A stretch of 32,335 bases of DNA, from positions 1 to 32,335 of the forward strand of contig CASDOW010000017.1 in NCBI GenBank assembly GCA_949282195.1, read 5' to 3'. The DNA is from an uncultured bacterium. GTDB lineage: Bacteria > Cyanobacteriota > Vampirovibrionia > Gastranaerophilales > Gastranaerophilaceae. Below are positions 17,801-25,544 of this stretch, in pieces (positions within the stretch are counted from its first letter, which is position 1; each line of letters starts with the position of its first letter). Below the pieces are notes generated by a model. The model saw nothing but the letters and a program-made list of their open reading frames with translations. It searched no databases and was not told the DNA's origin. The position numbers were made by a program, and so were the translations under genes.

Positions 17801-18653
17801 CAAAATCGATTTTTTGATTATTTTTAACTAAATTTAAAATCTCTTTCGCATTTGAAATCTTTTTATCTTCAATTTTTGGCTTTATTTCTTTTTGGGATAA
17901 AAATTCTTCAAAATTTATATTGATTGCGCCTAAGTAGCCCAATCTTGATGAACCGTTTGAATCATAGGCAATATAAAAATCTTTTACGGAGGGCTTAATG
18001 TGCTCTAAATAAGCCAAAACTACAGGTGTAATTTCATCAGCATCGTCAAGAAAAACATAATTAAATTTATTTTTCAATTTTTTATATAAAAATTGAAAAA
18101 TATTCATCTGCCTTATATAATCAAAAGCTCTTAATTGAATAGATTTTGATTTATATTTATTAATTGCCAAATTAGCTTCTATTGAATAACTTTCTTTAAG
18201 AATTTTTGCTCTTTTTGCTACTTCTTCATCAGATAAATTATTTAAATTAATTAATGCATTTCTTCTAAAAAGCTGGTGTAATAAGCTTGTTTTAGAATTA
18301 TACCCTGTAAAATCAACCTCTTTAATACATTCTTTAAAAATATATTGGCTAACTTCAAGCCCGCAAAGATTAGGAATAATTTTTCTATTTACATCGCTTT
18401 TGATTGAATTTTCAACTATTGCCCAATTGTCTAAAATATAGTTATAAATTAACCCTTCAAAACTGTATATTTTAAGATTTCCAATATTACCCAAGGGTGA
18501 TTTTTTCTTAATTTTTTCAATAAAATCTTTTTTCTTTTTGGAATTTCTTAATAAAACAAGAATTTCTTGAGCATTTACACCTTCTTTTAAAAGCTTCAAA
18601 TACTCATCAATTAAAATTTCAGTCCTATTAAGTTCGGGTGTATTTATAATCAT
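14865..18653 (-). CDS. Tandem SF1 helicase: degenerate N-half fused to active C-half
   Basis: About 1262 aa. The C-terminal half (from about residue 625) is a complete UvrD/AddA-type helicase: Walker A SATAGSGKTT near 646-655, IIEDEAQDSS near 835-844, GDINQAIT near 864-871, VQIMTLHKSKGDEFDWVF, and motif VI YVGITRAKKKLYL near the end. The N-terminal half (1-620) follows the same outline but has lost the ATP site: IINTPELNRTE stands where GSPGSGKT is expected, although FLDDADE near 202-208 still looks like a Walker B remnant. This recalls AddB ('inactivated helicase') fused to AddA, with the nuclease moved to the next gene. Start: ATG at 18653, four nt after the priA stop, is preferred to a TTG at 18689 inside priA; no Shine-Dalgarno sequence is visible. 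Confidence 0.85.
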   Translation of the reverse strand: MIINTPELNRTEILIDEYLKLLKEGVNAQEILVLLRNSKKKKDFIEKIKKKSPLGNIGNLKIYSFEGLIYNYILDNWAIVENSIKSDVNRKIIPNLCGLEVSQYIFKECIKEVDFTGYNSKTSLLHQLFRRNALINLNNLSDEEVAKRAKILKESYSIEANLAINKYKSKSIQLRAFDYIRQMNIFQFLYKKLKNKFNYVFLDDADEITPVVLAYLEHIKPSVKDFYIAYDSNGSSRLGYLGAININFEEFLSQKEIKPKIEDKKISNAKEILNLVKNNQKIDFDNISLKSFLKRNEMTDEVLKDIKILINSGVRPCEICLITPLSDEFLKTTLEKSGLKFNFLTKNEKLNQNKLISYILELLKIINDKNNEDISSYILKGIFIELLNLDKKESVKIIQEYRLERDFKGSNIFDFIKNKNNDEFIKLIEVYEKIRFEKLSVQLYEIVTNFLPLDKDLSKDYIKIAQLLKQINDFEDVFKNSVSNNDLIIQLENTIISENPLSDDEIDENSIVVSSAQKIIDYSYKTKYQFLLDVNNEGWLRQDIGPLYNAWVMQKTWSKDSFELEDNIELTLDRTARILYKLYLLADKITLYQSSYDSLGQENFSGIDKYYKTNSKTKETTKVKPIIPRKDQEEVLNYKGGLMSVSATAGSGKTTIMLLLVDKILSGEILSDIEPKNIFVLTFMESAARNFRERIKAKYPNLSELPNISTIHGLALRIIKENNNFSRLGLDYDFEIIDEIKRSAILAEITYSLGIAPDKTDLYDSAISAYKNELSIYGEFDCKNKLFLSVFQLYQAKLKEQNLIDYDDLLLLSLKLLKENKDVLEYYQDIVKIIIEDEAQDSSFTQQNLITLLGGKYKNIIRCGDINQAITSTFTNSDVAGFREFMKKSKNVVMDRCQRCATGVLDCANNTVKFAQKNEIDAFSSLVMKPVEGVNIVDKNAVKTEIFEEENLENQFILNKIKQILKKDKNATIGILLRSNFAINKWDKLLKDNSIKTYKNSDSLINNPVYKICLLVLEFILNPYDNKKVVEIAQELFEYGYYKYEEVKYAKSLNEAIFLKDDFDSQLWWDLNYFLFKNTTSIYELVNEIGSYYFSNSKQKDNISLVAAIAAKIQLTQKTFENTVNRLREIQYKTNFSNIKFFSVDDTVQKANAVQIMTLHKSKGDEFDWVFIPEMTQKNLCFDIGEYKLKENSIFIQKVKKEPKNDFELKKDIIEENYRLIYVGITRAKKKLYLTTSNKYKHFSRIETFKNSEILEGLNQYA

Positions 18654-18657
18654 ATTT

Positions 18658-20682
18658 TTATAATATATCAGATGGGTCAATATCCACAACCATTTTAATA
18701 TCAGACGGCAATTTAATTGATTTTAAAAATCTCAAAATTGTTCTGTGTCCATTTTCAGAAAGTTTATTTTTAATTATAATATTATATCTGTATTCTTCTT
18801 TAATTCGATTAATTACACAAGGGCAAGGCCCTAAAATTAAAATGGTTTCATCTAAGGATAATTTTTTAATATAATCACTCAGTGCCAATTCGATTTCAAG
18901 CGCTGATTTTTCAGCTCTAAAATCATCTTTTGACGATAAAACTATTCTAATCATCTTAGAATATGGAGGATAGTCAAGCATTTCTCTTAATTCAATTTCA
19001 TTTTTATAAAATTCTTCATAATTTTGTTCTTGCGCATTTTTTAAGAATATATTGTTTGAATTATAAGTCTGAAAAATAACCTTTCCTTCTTTATCACCCC
19101 TGCCAGAGCGTCCTGCAACTTGGGTTAAAATTGAAAAACCACGTTCTGAGCTCCTGTAATCAGGCAGATTAAAGCTCAAATCCGCATTAATTACCCCAAC
19201 TAAAGTAACGTTTTTATTATCTAAACCTTTAGCTATCATTTGAGTGCCAACCAAAATATCAATTTCGCCCTTTTGAAATCTCTTTAAAATCTCAACATGT
19301 TCATTTTTCTTTGTTAAACTGTCTGAATCAAGCCTTTCAATTCTATAATTCGGAAACATTTTTTTAGCTGAAAGCTCAACTTTTTCACTTCCTAAGCCAA
19401 AATGTTCAAGTGCTTCGCTATCGCATTTTGGGCATTTTGGGTTAATAATTTCATAATTACAATAATGACATTTATAAGAATTTGTCTGATTATGATAAAT
19501 CAAAGGAATAGCGCACTTAGGACATTCTAGGACAGTTCCGCATTCAAGACATTGCGTATATGAAGCAAAACCCCTGCGGTTAATTAGAAATATAACTTGT
19601 TCACCTTTTTCAATTGTTTCTTTAACATTTTTTTGCAAAGTCCTTGAAAAAAGAGTGTAATTTTTTTCCGCTCTTTCTTCTCTCATATCAATTACAACAA
19701 CCTTAGGTAAAAGCGCATTGTTGTATCTTTCTTTTAGGGTAAATAATGAATTAGTGTTAATTGCTTCATAGTAACTTTCAATGGATGGTGTTGCTGAGCC
19801 TAAGATTAATTTTGCCCCGTATAATTCACAAAGTTTTTTAGCAACATCACGAGCATTATATCTCGGATTAGGCATAGTTTGTTTATAACTTGAATCATGT
19901 TCTTCATCAATTATAATAAGCCCTAAATCTTTCATCGGCGCAAAAACAGCACTTCTTGCGCCAAAAAGAATTTTAATTTCATTATTTCTTAATTTTTTCC
20001 AAGTTTCATATTTTTGCGCTTCAGTTATTGAGCTATGCCATATTGCAACACAATCAACACCAAAGCGCTCTATTGTTCTTATGGTTAATTGAGATACAAG
20101 AGCAATTTCAGGCGCCATAAATATTACATTTTTACCTTTATTAATCGTATCTTCAATTAATTTAAAATAAATTTCAGTTTTTCCTGAACCTGTAATTCCA
20201 TATAAAAGCGAGGTTTTAGCGTTTACTTTTTTAATTTCGTCATAAACTTTTTTCTGCGCTTCAGATAATTCATAATCAGAATTTATTTTTTTGGTATCAA
20301 AAATTTTATCTTTAATTTTAGGTGTTCTATATTTTTTGACATTTTTTTCAAAAAATTTTTGAGGCAGTGCCGTATTCAAAACTGTCTGAATATCGCAAAA
20401 ATAATAGCTTGAAACCCATTCTAAAAGTTTTAAATATTCAAGAGAAAATAATGGAGTATTATCCAGAATTTCACTTATTTCTTTTGCCTTAATGCCTTCT
20501 TCAAGATAATTTGTGAAGCCTACAACATAAGCTTTTAATTCTTCTTTTCTTCTGCCAAAAGGTATTGAAACAGCCTGTCCTACTTTAATTTCATTTTTTA
20601 AACTTTCAGGAATTAAATAGCTGAATGTTTTTGTACCCAATTTATTAATATCAACCAAAACTTGAGCATATTTTAAATTCAT
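18658..20682 (-). CDS. priA: Primosomal helicase PriA (protein N')
   Basis: Restarts stalled replication forks by recognising forks and reloading the replicative helicase; 674 aa. The N-terminal DNA-binding domain (1-105) is followed by the SF2 helicase core with Walker A GITGSGKT at 162-169 and DEEH at 259-262. Eight zinc-binding cysteines follow as four CxxC pairs (CLEC, CPKC, CHYC, CPKC, about residues 375-425). The later motif GTQMIAKGLDNKNVTLVGV is also typical. The start overlaps the upstream gene's stop by 1 nt (TAATG). It sits between polA and the helicase/nuclease pair, which fits a fork-repair operon. Confidence 0.97.
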   Translation of the reverse strand: MNLKYAQVLVDINKLGTKTFSYLIPESLKNEIKVGQAVSIPFGRRKEELKAYVVGFTNYLEEGIKAKEISEILDNTPLFSLEYLKLLEWVSSYYFCDIQTVLNTALPQKFFEKNVKKYRTPKIKDKIFDTKKINSDYELSEAQKKVYDEIKKVNAKTSLLYGITGSGKTEIYFKLIEDTINKGKNVIFMAPEIALVSQLTIRTIERFGVDCVAIWHSSITEAQKYETWKKLRNNEIKILFGARSAVFAPMKDLGLIIIDEEHDSSYKQTMPNPRYNARDVAKKLCELYGAKLILGSATPSIESYYEAINTNSLFTLKERYNNALLPKVVVIDMREERAEKNYTLFSRTLQKNVKETIEKGEQVIFLINRRGFASYTQCLECGTVLECPKCAIPLIYHNQTNSYKCHYCNYEIINPKCPKCDSEALEHFGLGSEKVELSAKKMFPNYRIERLDSDSLTKKNEHVEILKRFQKGEIDILVGTQMIAKGLDNKNVTLVGVINADLSFNLPDYRSSERGFSILTQVAGRSGRGDKEGKVIFQTYNSNNIFLKNAQEQNYEEFYKNEIELREMLDYPPYSKMIRIVLSSKDDFRAEKSALEIELALSDYIKKLSLDETILILGPCPCVINRIKEEYRYNIIIKNKLSENGHRTILRFLKSIKLPSDIKMVVDIDPSDIL

Positions 20683-21044
20683 TACTTAACTTGCCCCATT
20701 GGAGTCTTAATTTCATTATCGATCAACAAAAATAAATCCTTTGCAACTTCGCTTCCTTGGCTAAAATCGCTGTTTTGAGGGAGAATTTTTATTTCTGTTT
20801 GATTTTGATATCTTTTAGTCAAAGTTAAAAGATAATATTTTGAACCTGCTAAAAATAATATATATCCGTTTTTTGTTTGAATTTCAGATATTTCATATTT
20901 ATCAGATGAGCTTATTGCGCTTAGAGCACTCATAAACAAACTATCAGCATCTTTTGAATATATTTTATAACATTCACTTAACACACCTGCAAAAACAGGG
21001 CTAAAAGAAAATATCAAAGCTAAAACAACTATTATTTTTTTCAT
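20682..21044 (-). CDS. Small exported protein of unknown function
   Basis: I do not recognise this gene. From the ATG at 21044 it encodes 120 aa starting MKKIIVVLALIFSFSPVFA, a clear Sec signal peptide with probable cleavage after FA. A cysteine shortly after the cut (VLSEC) does not form a lipobox, so it is probably secreted or periplasmic, about 100 residues when mature. A longer reading from 21083 would bury the signal inside extra residues and overlap polA, so it is rejected. It starts 1 nt after the polA stop and overlaps priA by 1 nt, so it is cotranscribed with replication genes even though its product leaves the cytoplasm. Confidence 0.8.
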   Translation of the reverse strand: MKKIIVVLALIFSFSPVFAGVLSECYKIYSKDADSLFMSALSAISSSDKYEISEIQTKNGYILFLAGSKYYLLTLTKRYQNQTEIKILPQNSDFSQGSEVAKDLFLLIDNEIKTPMGQVK

Positions 21045-21045
21045 A

Positions 21046-23670
21046 TTACTTTTCCATCCAAGTTTTACCCACTCCGATTTCAACCTTTAAAGGTACATCC
21101 AAGGGTTGATTTTGTTCCATAGCAAGAAGTGTCAGCTTTTTAACTTCATCAAGCTCATCTTTATAAACATCTAAAACAAGTTCATCGTGAATTTGAAGAA
21201 TTATTTTTGATTTAAAACCTTTTAATTTTTCAGCCAATTCCACCATTGCCATTTTAATAATGTCGGCGCTTGTGCCTTGTAAAGGTGCATTAATTGCAGC
21301 ACGAGCAGCAAATTCTCTAATATTTGCATTTCTTGAATTCAATTCAGCTCCTAAATATCTTTTTCTACCGTAAAGTGTTTCAACCCAGCCGTTAGTTTGA
21401 GCACATTCAAGCGTTTCATTAATATAAGTTGAAATCTTTGGATAAGTAGCAAAATATTTATTAATCAAATCTTGCGCTTCAAAAGGAGTTATATTAAGAG
21501 TTTGCGCTAACCCGTATCTTGTTTGACCGTAGATTATTCCAAAATTAACCGTTTTAGCTTTTCTTCTCATTTCTTTTGTAACTTCATCCATTGGAACATT
21601 GAATATTTTAGACGCCGTAATTTTATGAACATCCATTTCATCACAAAAAGCTTTAATCAACCCTTTATCACCTGAATAATGAGCCAATAATCTTAATTCA
21701 ACCTGTGAATAATCAGCACTCATAATTAAATAGTCATCATCAGTCGGAACAAAGGCGGCTCTAATTCTATTTGAAAAATCGGTTTTAATCGGAATATTTT
21801 GCAAATTAGGATCAGAAGAAGACAATCTTCCTGTTGTTGTAACCGTTTGATTAAAATGCGTATGAATTTTACCGTCTTTTTTAACCAACTTAGGCAAAGC
21901 GTCAATATAAGTTGTTTTTAATTTCATTAATTGACGATGTTCCAGTATATCTTTTGCTATTTTGTATTCAAGCGCTAATTCATCAAGAATTTTAGCATTT
22001 GTTGAATAATTTCCTGATTTTCCTTTTTTCTTCGGCTTTATTTGCAATTTATCAAACAAAACTTCAGCCACCTGTTTTGGAGAATTAATATTAAATTCCA
22101 TGCCTGCTTGATTATAAATTTCTTTTTCATAATCTTTAACTTTAACAATAATCTCGTCATCAATTGTTTTAAGATAACCTATATCAAGCTTTACGCCAGT
22201 TTTTTCCATGTCCCTTAAAACAAAAGATAAAGGAAGCTCAACCTCGTTTAATAGTTTTAATTCTTTTTCATTCAAGGTTTTATTATAGTAATCATATAAA
22301 TCGAACAGGTAAGAAGCCAAAAGAAAATAATCTTTTTCATCAGGTATTACATTAAGACACTCGTTAATTTGTGTAATTAAATCGTGCTTTCTTGAAGAAT
22401 CTTTGATATAACTTGCTAATTGAGTATCTGAAATTACGCCTTTAATATCGTAATCAATATTTTTAACATCATAAGTGATTTTTTTAATTTCAGAATTTTC
22501 AAGAATATCCTTTATTTCATTTATCGGTAATTTTAAAACAACATCGTTTTTATAAGCAATATAGCAATAAGCACTATCTTCAAAATCCGACAAAAACCCG
22601 ATTTCACGTGGTTTATTTTCTTTTAGATAACTTTTTGCTTCATTATCGATTAATTTTTTAATTTCTTTTAGTTTTTTTTCTTCAACCTGACTAAACAACC
22701 CAAGCTGCGTTTGTTTTTGTTCAAGAGGCAAAAACTGAACTATATTATTATCACAAGAATTTTTTGAATTAAAAGGAGATAATAACTTATCAATATTTTT
22801 AACAAAAGAATAAAATTGCATTTTAGTTAAAAACGCCTTAACAACCTCTTTATTAGGAGTAGTTAAACAAGCGCCCTCAAAATCAAATTCAATATCTAAA
22901 TCTTTTACTATGGTTGCCAAAAATTGAGATAAATAAGCGTTTTCTTTTCCTTGAATTAATTTTTCTTTTAAGGCTTTTTTTGTTATATTTTCAATATTTT
23001 CATAAACTCCGTCAAGAGTTTTATATTCATTTAAAAGTGCAGAAGCTGATTTTGGGCCTATTCCTCTAATCCCTGGGATATTATCAGAAGTATCTCCGCA
23101 TAAAGCTTTATAATCAACAATTTGACTCGGATAAACCTCCATTTTTTCATAAACTTCTTGTTTGTTGTATTTTATTATTTCACCTTTAGAAGGTATTAAA
23201 ACAGTAGTTAAACCTTCATCATCAATAAGTTGAAAACTATCCTTATCGCCTGTTAAAATATAAGTTTTATGACCTTTTTTTTGAGCCTGAAGAACAATGG
23301 TACCTATTACATCATCACCTTCATACCCTTCTTTTGTGTAAATCGGTATATCAAGAGCGCAAAGCCCTTCTTTAATTAACTCAAGTTGGGTTCTTAGGGT
23401 ATCGGGCATAGTCAATCTGTTTGCTTTATAATCAGAATATTTTTCCAATCTGAATGTTGCTTTTGAAACATCAAACGCAACTGCTATTGAATTGGGATTA
23501 ATATTTAATTTTTTATCAGATAATAAATCAAATATGGCTTTAAAAAACCCGTAAACTGCCCAAGTCGGAATATGTTCCGTTGTTTGCATATTCGTTCTTT
23601 CAAGCGCAAAAAACATACGAAAGGCTAATGCATGCCCGTCAACTAAAATTAAAGTCTTTTTATCTTCCAT
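21046..23670 (-). CDS. polA: DNA polymerase I
   Basis: Repair and Okazaki-fragment polymerase, 874 aa. The N-terminal 5'-3' exonuclease domain (1-290) has LVDGHALAFR, EGYEGDDVIGTI and LTGDKDSFQLI. The middle region (about 330-490) has the size of the 3'-5' exonuclease domain but lacks a clear DxE motif (FLSDFEDSAY stands there), so proofreading is probably lost. The polymerase domain carries SADYSQVELR near 650, RRKAKTVNFGIIYG, and QIHDELVLDV near 826-835. A GAGGAG Shine-Dalgarno sequence lies 5 nt before the ATG. It is the first gene of a five-gene minus-strand operon. Confidence 0.97.
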   Translation of the reverse strand: MEDKKTLILVDGHALAFRMFFALERTNMQTTEHIPTWAVYGFFKAIFDLLSDKKLNINPNSIAVAFDVSKATFRLEKYSDYKANRLTMPDTLRTQLELIKEGLCALDIPIYTKEGYEGDDVIGTIVLQAQKKGHKTYILTGDKDSFQLIDDEGLTTVLIPSKGEIIKYNKQEVYEKMEVYPSQIVDYKALCGDTSDNIPGIRGIGPKSASALLNEYKTLDGVYENIENITKKALKEKLIQGKENAYLSQFLATIVKDLDIEFDFEGACLTTPNKEVVKAFLTKMQFYSFVKNIDKLLSPFNSKNSCDNNIVQFLPLEQKQTQLGLFSQVEEKKLKEIKKLIDNEAKSYLKENKPREIGFLSDFEDSAYCYIAYKNDVVLKLPINEIKDILENSEIKKITYDVKNIDYDIKGVISDTQLASYIKDSSRKHDLITQINECLNVIPDEKDYFLLASYLFDLYDYYNKTLNEKELKLLNEVELPLSFVLRDMEKTGVKLDIGYLKTIDDEIIVKVKDYEKEIYNQAGMEFNINSPKQVAEVLFDKLQIKPKKKGKSGNYSTNAKILDELALEYKIAKDILEHRQLMKLKTTYIDALPKLVKKDGKIHTHFNQTVTTTGRLSSSDPNLQNIPIKTDFSNRIRAAFVPTDDDYLIMSADYSQVELRLLAHYSGDKGLIKAFCDEMDVHKITASKIFNVPMDEVTKEMRRKAKTVNFGIIYGQTRYGLAQTLNITPFEAQDLINKYFATYPKISTYINETLECAQTNGWVETLYGRKRYLGAELNSRNANIREFAARAAINAPLQGTSADIIKMAMVELAEKLKGFKSKIILQIHDELVLDVYKDELDEVKKLTLLAMEQNQPLDVPLKVEIGVGKTWMEK

Positions 23671-23688
23671 TACTGCTCCTCAACTACT

Positions 23689-23717
23689 ATTTTACAATAA
23701 AATTCACCCCTTGTAAA
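23689..23717 (-). promoter_or_regulatory. Sigma70-like promoter of the polA operon
   Basis: Read on the minus strand: TTTACA (23717-23712), a 17-nt spacer, then TAAAAT (23694-23689); one mismatch in each box. The predicted start near 23682 leaves a leader of about 12 nt, just enough for the GAGGAG ribosome site. Confidence 0.6.
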
Positions 23718-23729
23718 AGTTTTATATGT

Positions 23730-23758
23730 TTGACATTCAAGAATAATAATTCTAAAAT
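23730..23758 (+). promoter_or_regulatory. Sigma70-like promoter of the HD-GYP / TPR / comM operon
   Basis: A consensus TTGACA (23730-23735), a 17-nt spacer and TAAAAT (23753-23758). The predicted start near 23765 leaves a leader of only about 10 nt, occupied by GGGATAG, the ribosome site of the first gene. It stands back-to-back with the polA promoter. Confidence 0.65.
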
Positions 23759-23774
23759 ATTTATGGGATAGAAT

Positions 23775-25538
23775 ATGAACAAAGCGCTTAATAATTCTGA
23801 TAAAATCAATTATCAAGATATGAAAGAGTTTCTTTTAGACTCTTTTTTTGAGCATATTTGCAAAGACAAGCCCATAAAATTAGCCGATTTAAATAAAATT
23901 CATAAATGTTCTATCGCAATAAAAGCCTTTGATTTAGTTTCTATTTCTATGTCTTATCTTGCAATTAACAACTATAAGCAAGGCGCAAGATATTTCCAAA
24001 CTCTTACTTTATTAAACGACGCAAAATATCTTGCAAATTCTTCCAATAGCCCTATTGCACAGAAAATTAACCTGTTTTGCTTTGCATTGATTGAATATTT
24101 TGAAAAAAATATTGAACCCGCGCTAAATCTTCTAAATGCAAGTTTATATATTAAAACTAATAACATAAAATTTGAAGAAGCTATCTTAAATTACAAAAAG
24201 AAAATTGATAATGAATATCAAAAAAAGACAATATCTCCGGCACCCCCCTCTTTTATCCCAAGCGAAATAAAAGATGACGCTCTTTTAGCGCTTTTACAAG
24301 TCGGAAGAACAATAGCAATAGAAACAAATATTGATAGCTTACTAACCATAATCGCACAACAAATCCAGCAAGCTCTTGGCGCAGACAGGTGCACCGTTTT
24401 TCTTCTTGATACGGAACACAATGAACTTTGGAGCAAAGTTGCACTGGGTCTTGAAATGCAAGAAATCAGATTTAGCGCAAATAAAGGTTTAGCAGGACAC
24501 GTTGCTATGACAGGCGAAACAGTCAATATATCTAACGCCTATGAAAGTGAATATTTTAATAAAGAAATCGACCTTAAAACAGGTTATAAAACAAGAAATA
24601 TTTTATGTATGCCGATAAGAAATCTATCCCACCAAATTGTCGGCGTATTTCAAGTTTTAAACAAATTTGAAGGCGATTTTACCCAAAAAGATGAAGATTT
24701 ATTGATTGCAATAGGTTCATCAGCAGGAATTGCGCTTGAAAACGCCAATTTGTTCAATAAACAAAAAAAATTAATCGAAGAACAAAAAATGCTTTTTTCA
24801 AGCTTTATTGATACCTTATCAGCTTCAATTGACGCCAGAGATAAAATCACTTCAGGTCATTCAAGAAGAGTTACCGCTTATGCAGGGCTAATTTGTGATG
24901 AGTGTAAATTATCCGATAATGAAAAAGAAATAATTAAAAACGCAGGACTATTACACGACATCGGAAAAATCGGAATAAAAGATTCGGTTTTGCAAAAAGA
25001 AGGAAAATTAACTCCCGAAGAATATGAACACATAAAAGAACATGTGCGCTTTACTCATAACATCTTAGGCAAAGTTTATATATCTAAAAACTTTAAAGAT
25101 GTAGCCAAAATTGCTTCATCTCACCATGAAAAATATGACGGAACAGGCTATTATAAAGGTCTTAAAGGCGAAGAAATTCCCTTAGGCGGAAGAATTTTAG
25201 CAGTTTGCGATGTGTTTGACGCAATAACATCTAAAAGACATTACAGAGATAAAATGGATATTAAATCTGCCCTCGAAATAATCATAGAGGGCAAAAACAA
25301 GCATTTTGACGAAAATATTGTTAAAGCATTTTTTAATATCAAAACTTATGATATTTTATGTGTCATGGTTGACAATCTAAAGAATAATATTGAAATTTCA
25401 GAAGAAAATTTATTAAGACAGTTTAATTTAGGTCAATTATATGCTATCCTAAATAATGAGGGGGACGCCATCGTTAATCACAAACAATTAACAGATACAT
25501 TCAACAAATACTACAAACAAAACCCTCAAAAAGGATAA
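23775..25538 (+). CDS. GAF-HD-GYP protein, probable c-di-GMP phosphodiesterase
   Basis: Predicted to break down the second messenger c-di-GMP; 587 aa, cytoplasmic. The N-terminal helical region (1-150) looks TPR-like. A GAF ligand-sensing domain covers about 175-328. The HD-GYP domain at about 345-520 has HDIGKIG with H394/D395, HHEKYDGTG at 450-458, and EEIPLGGRILAVCDVFDAIT. The GYP motif reads GYY (458-460); the metal-binding residues are intact, so activity is still expected. A tail of about 60 residues follows. It heads a three-gene operon; the next gene starts 6 nt later. Low c-di-GMP usually favours swimming, so it may act on the flagellar system encoded nearby (inference). Confidence 0.92.
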   Translation: MNKALNNSDKINYQDMKEFLLDSFFEHICKDKPIKLADLNKIHKCSIAIKAFDLVSISMSYLAINNYKQGARYFQTLTLLNDAKYLANSSNSPIAQKINLFCFALIEYFEKNIEPALNLLNASLYIKTNNIKFEEAILNYKKKIDNEYQKKTISPAPPSFIPSEIKDDALLALLQVGRTIAIETNIDSLLTIIAQQIQQALGADRCTVFLLDTEHNELWSKVALGLEMQEIRFSANKGLAGHVAMTGETVNISNAYESEYFNKEIDLKTGYKTRNILCMPIRNLSHQIVGVFQVLNKFEGDFTQKDEDLLIAIGSSAGIALENANLFNKQKKLIEEQKMLFSSFIDTLSASIDARDKITSGHSRRVTAYAGLICDECKLSDNEKEIIKNAGLLHDIGKIGIKDSVLQKEGKLTPEEYEHIKEHVRFTHNILGKVYISKNFKDVAKIASSHHEKYDGTGYYKGLKGEEIPLGGRILAVCDVFDAITSKRHYRDKMDIKSALEIIIEGKNKHFDENIVKAFFNIKTYDILCVMVDNLKNNIEISEENLLRQFNLGQLYAILNNEGDAIVNHKQLTDTFNKYYKQNPQKG

Positions 25539-25544
25539 TCGAAG

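Noticed and set aside
18654..18689. Upstream TTG start for the large helicase
   Set aside because: It would overlap priA by 32 nt and add 12 residues of no family likeness; the ATG at 18653 begins right at the first helicase-like strand.
21045..21083. Earlier start for the exported protein
   Set aside because: It would put 13 polar residues before the signal peptide and lies inside polA.
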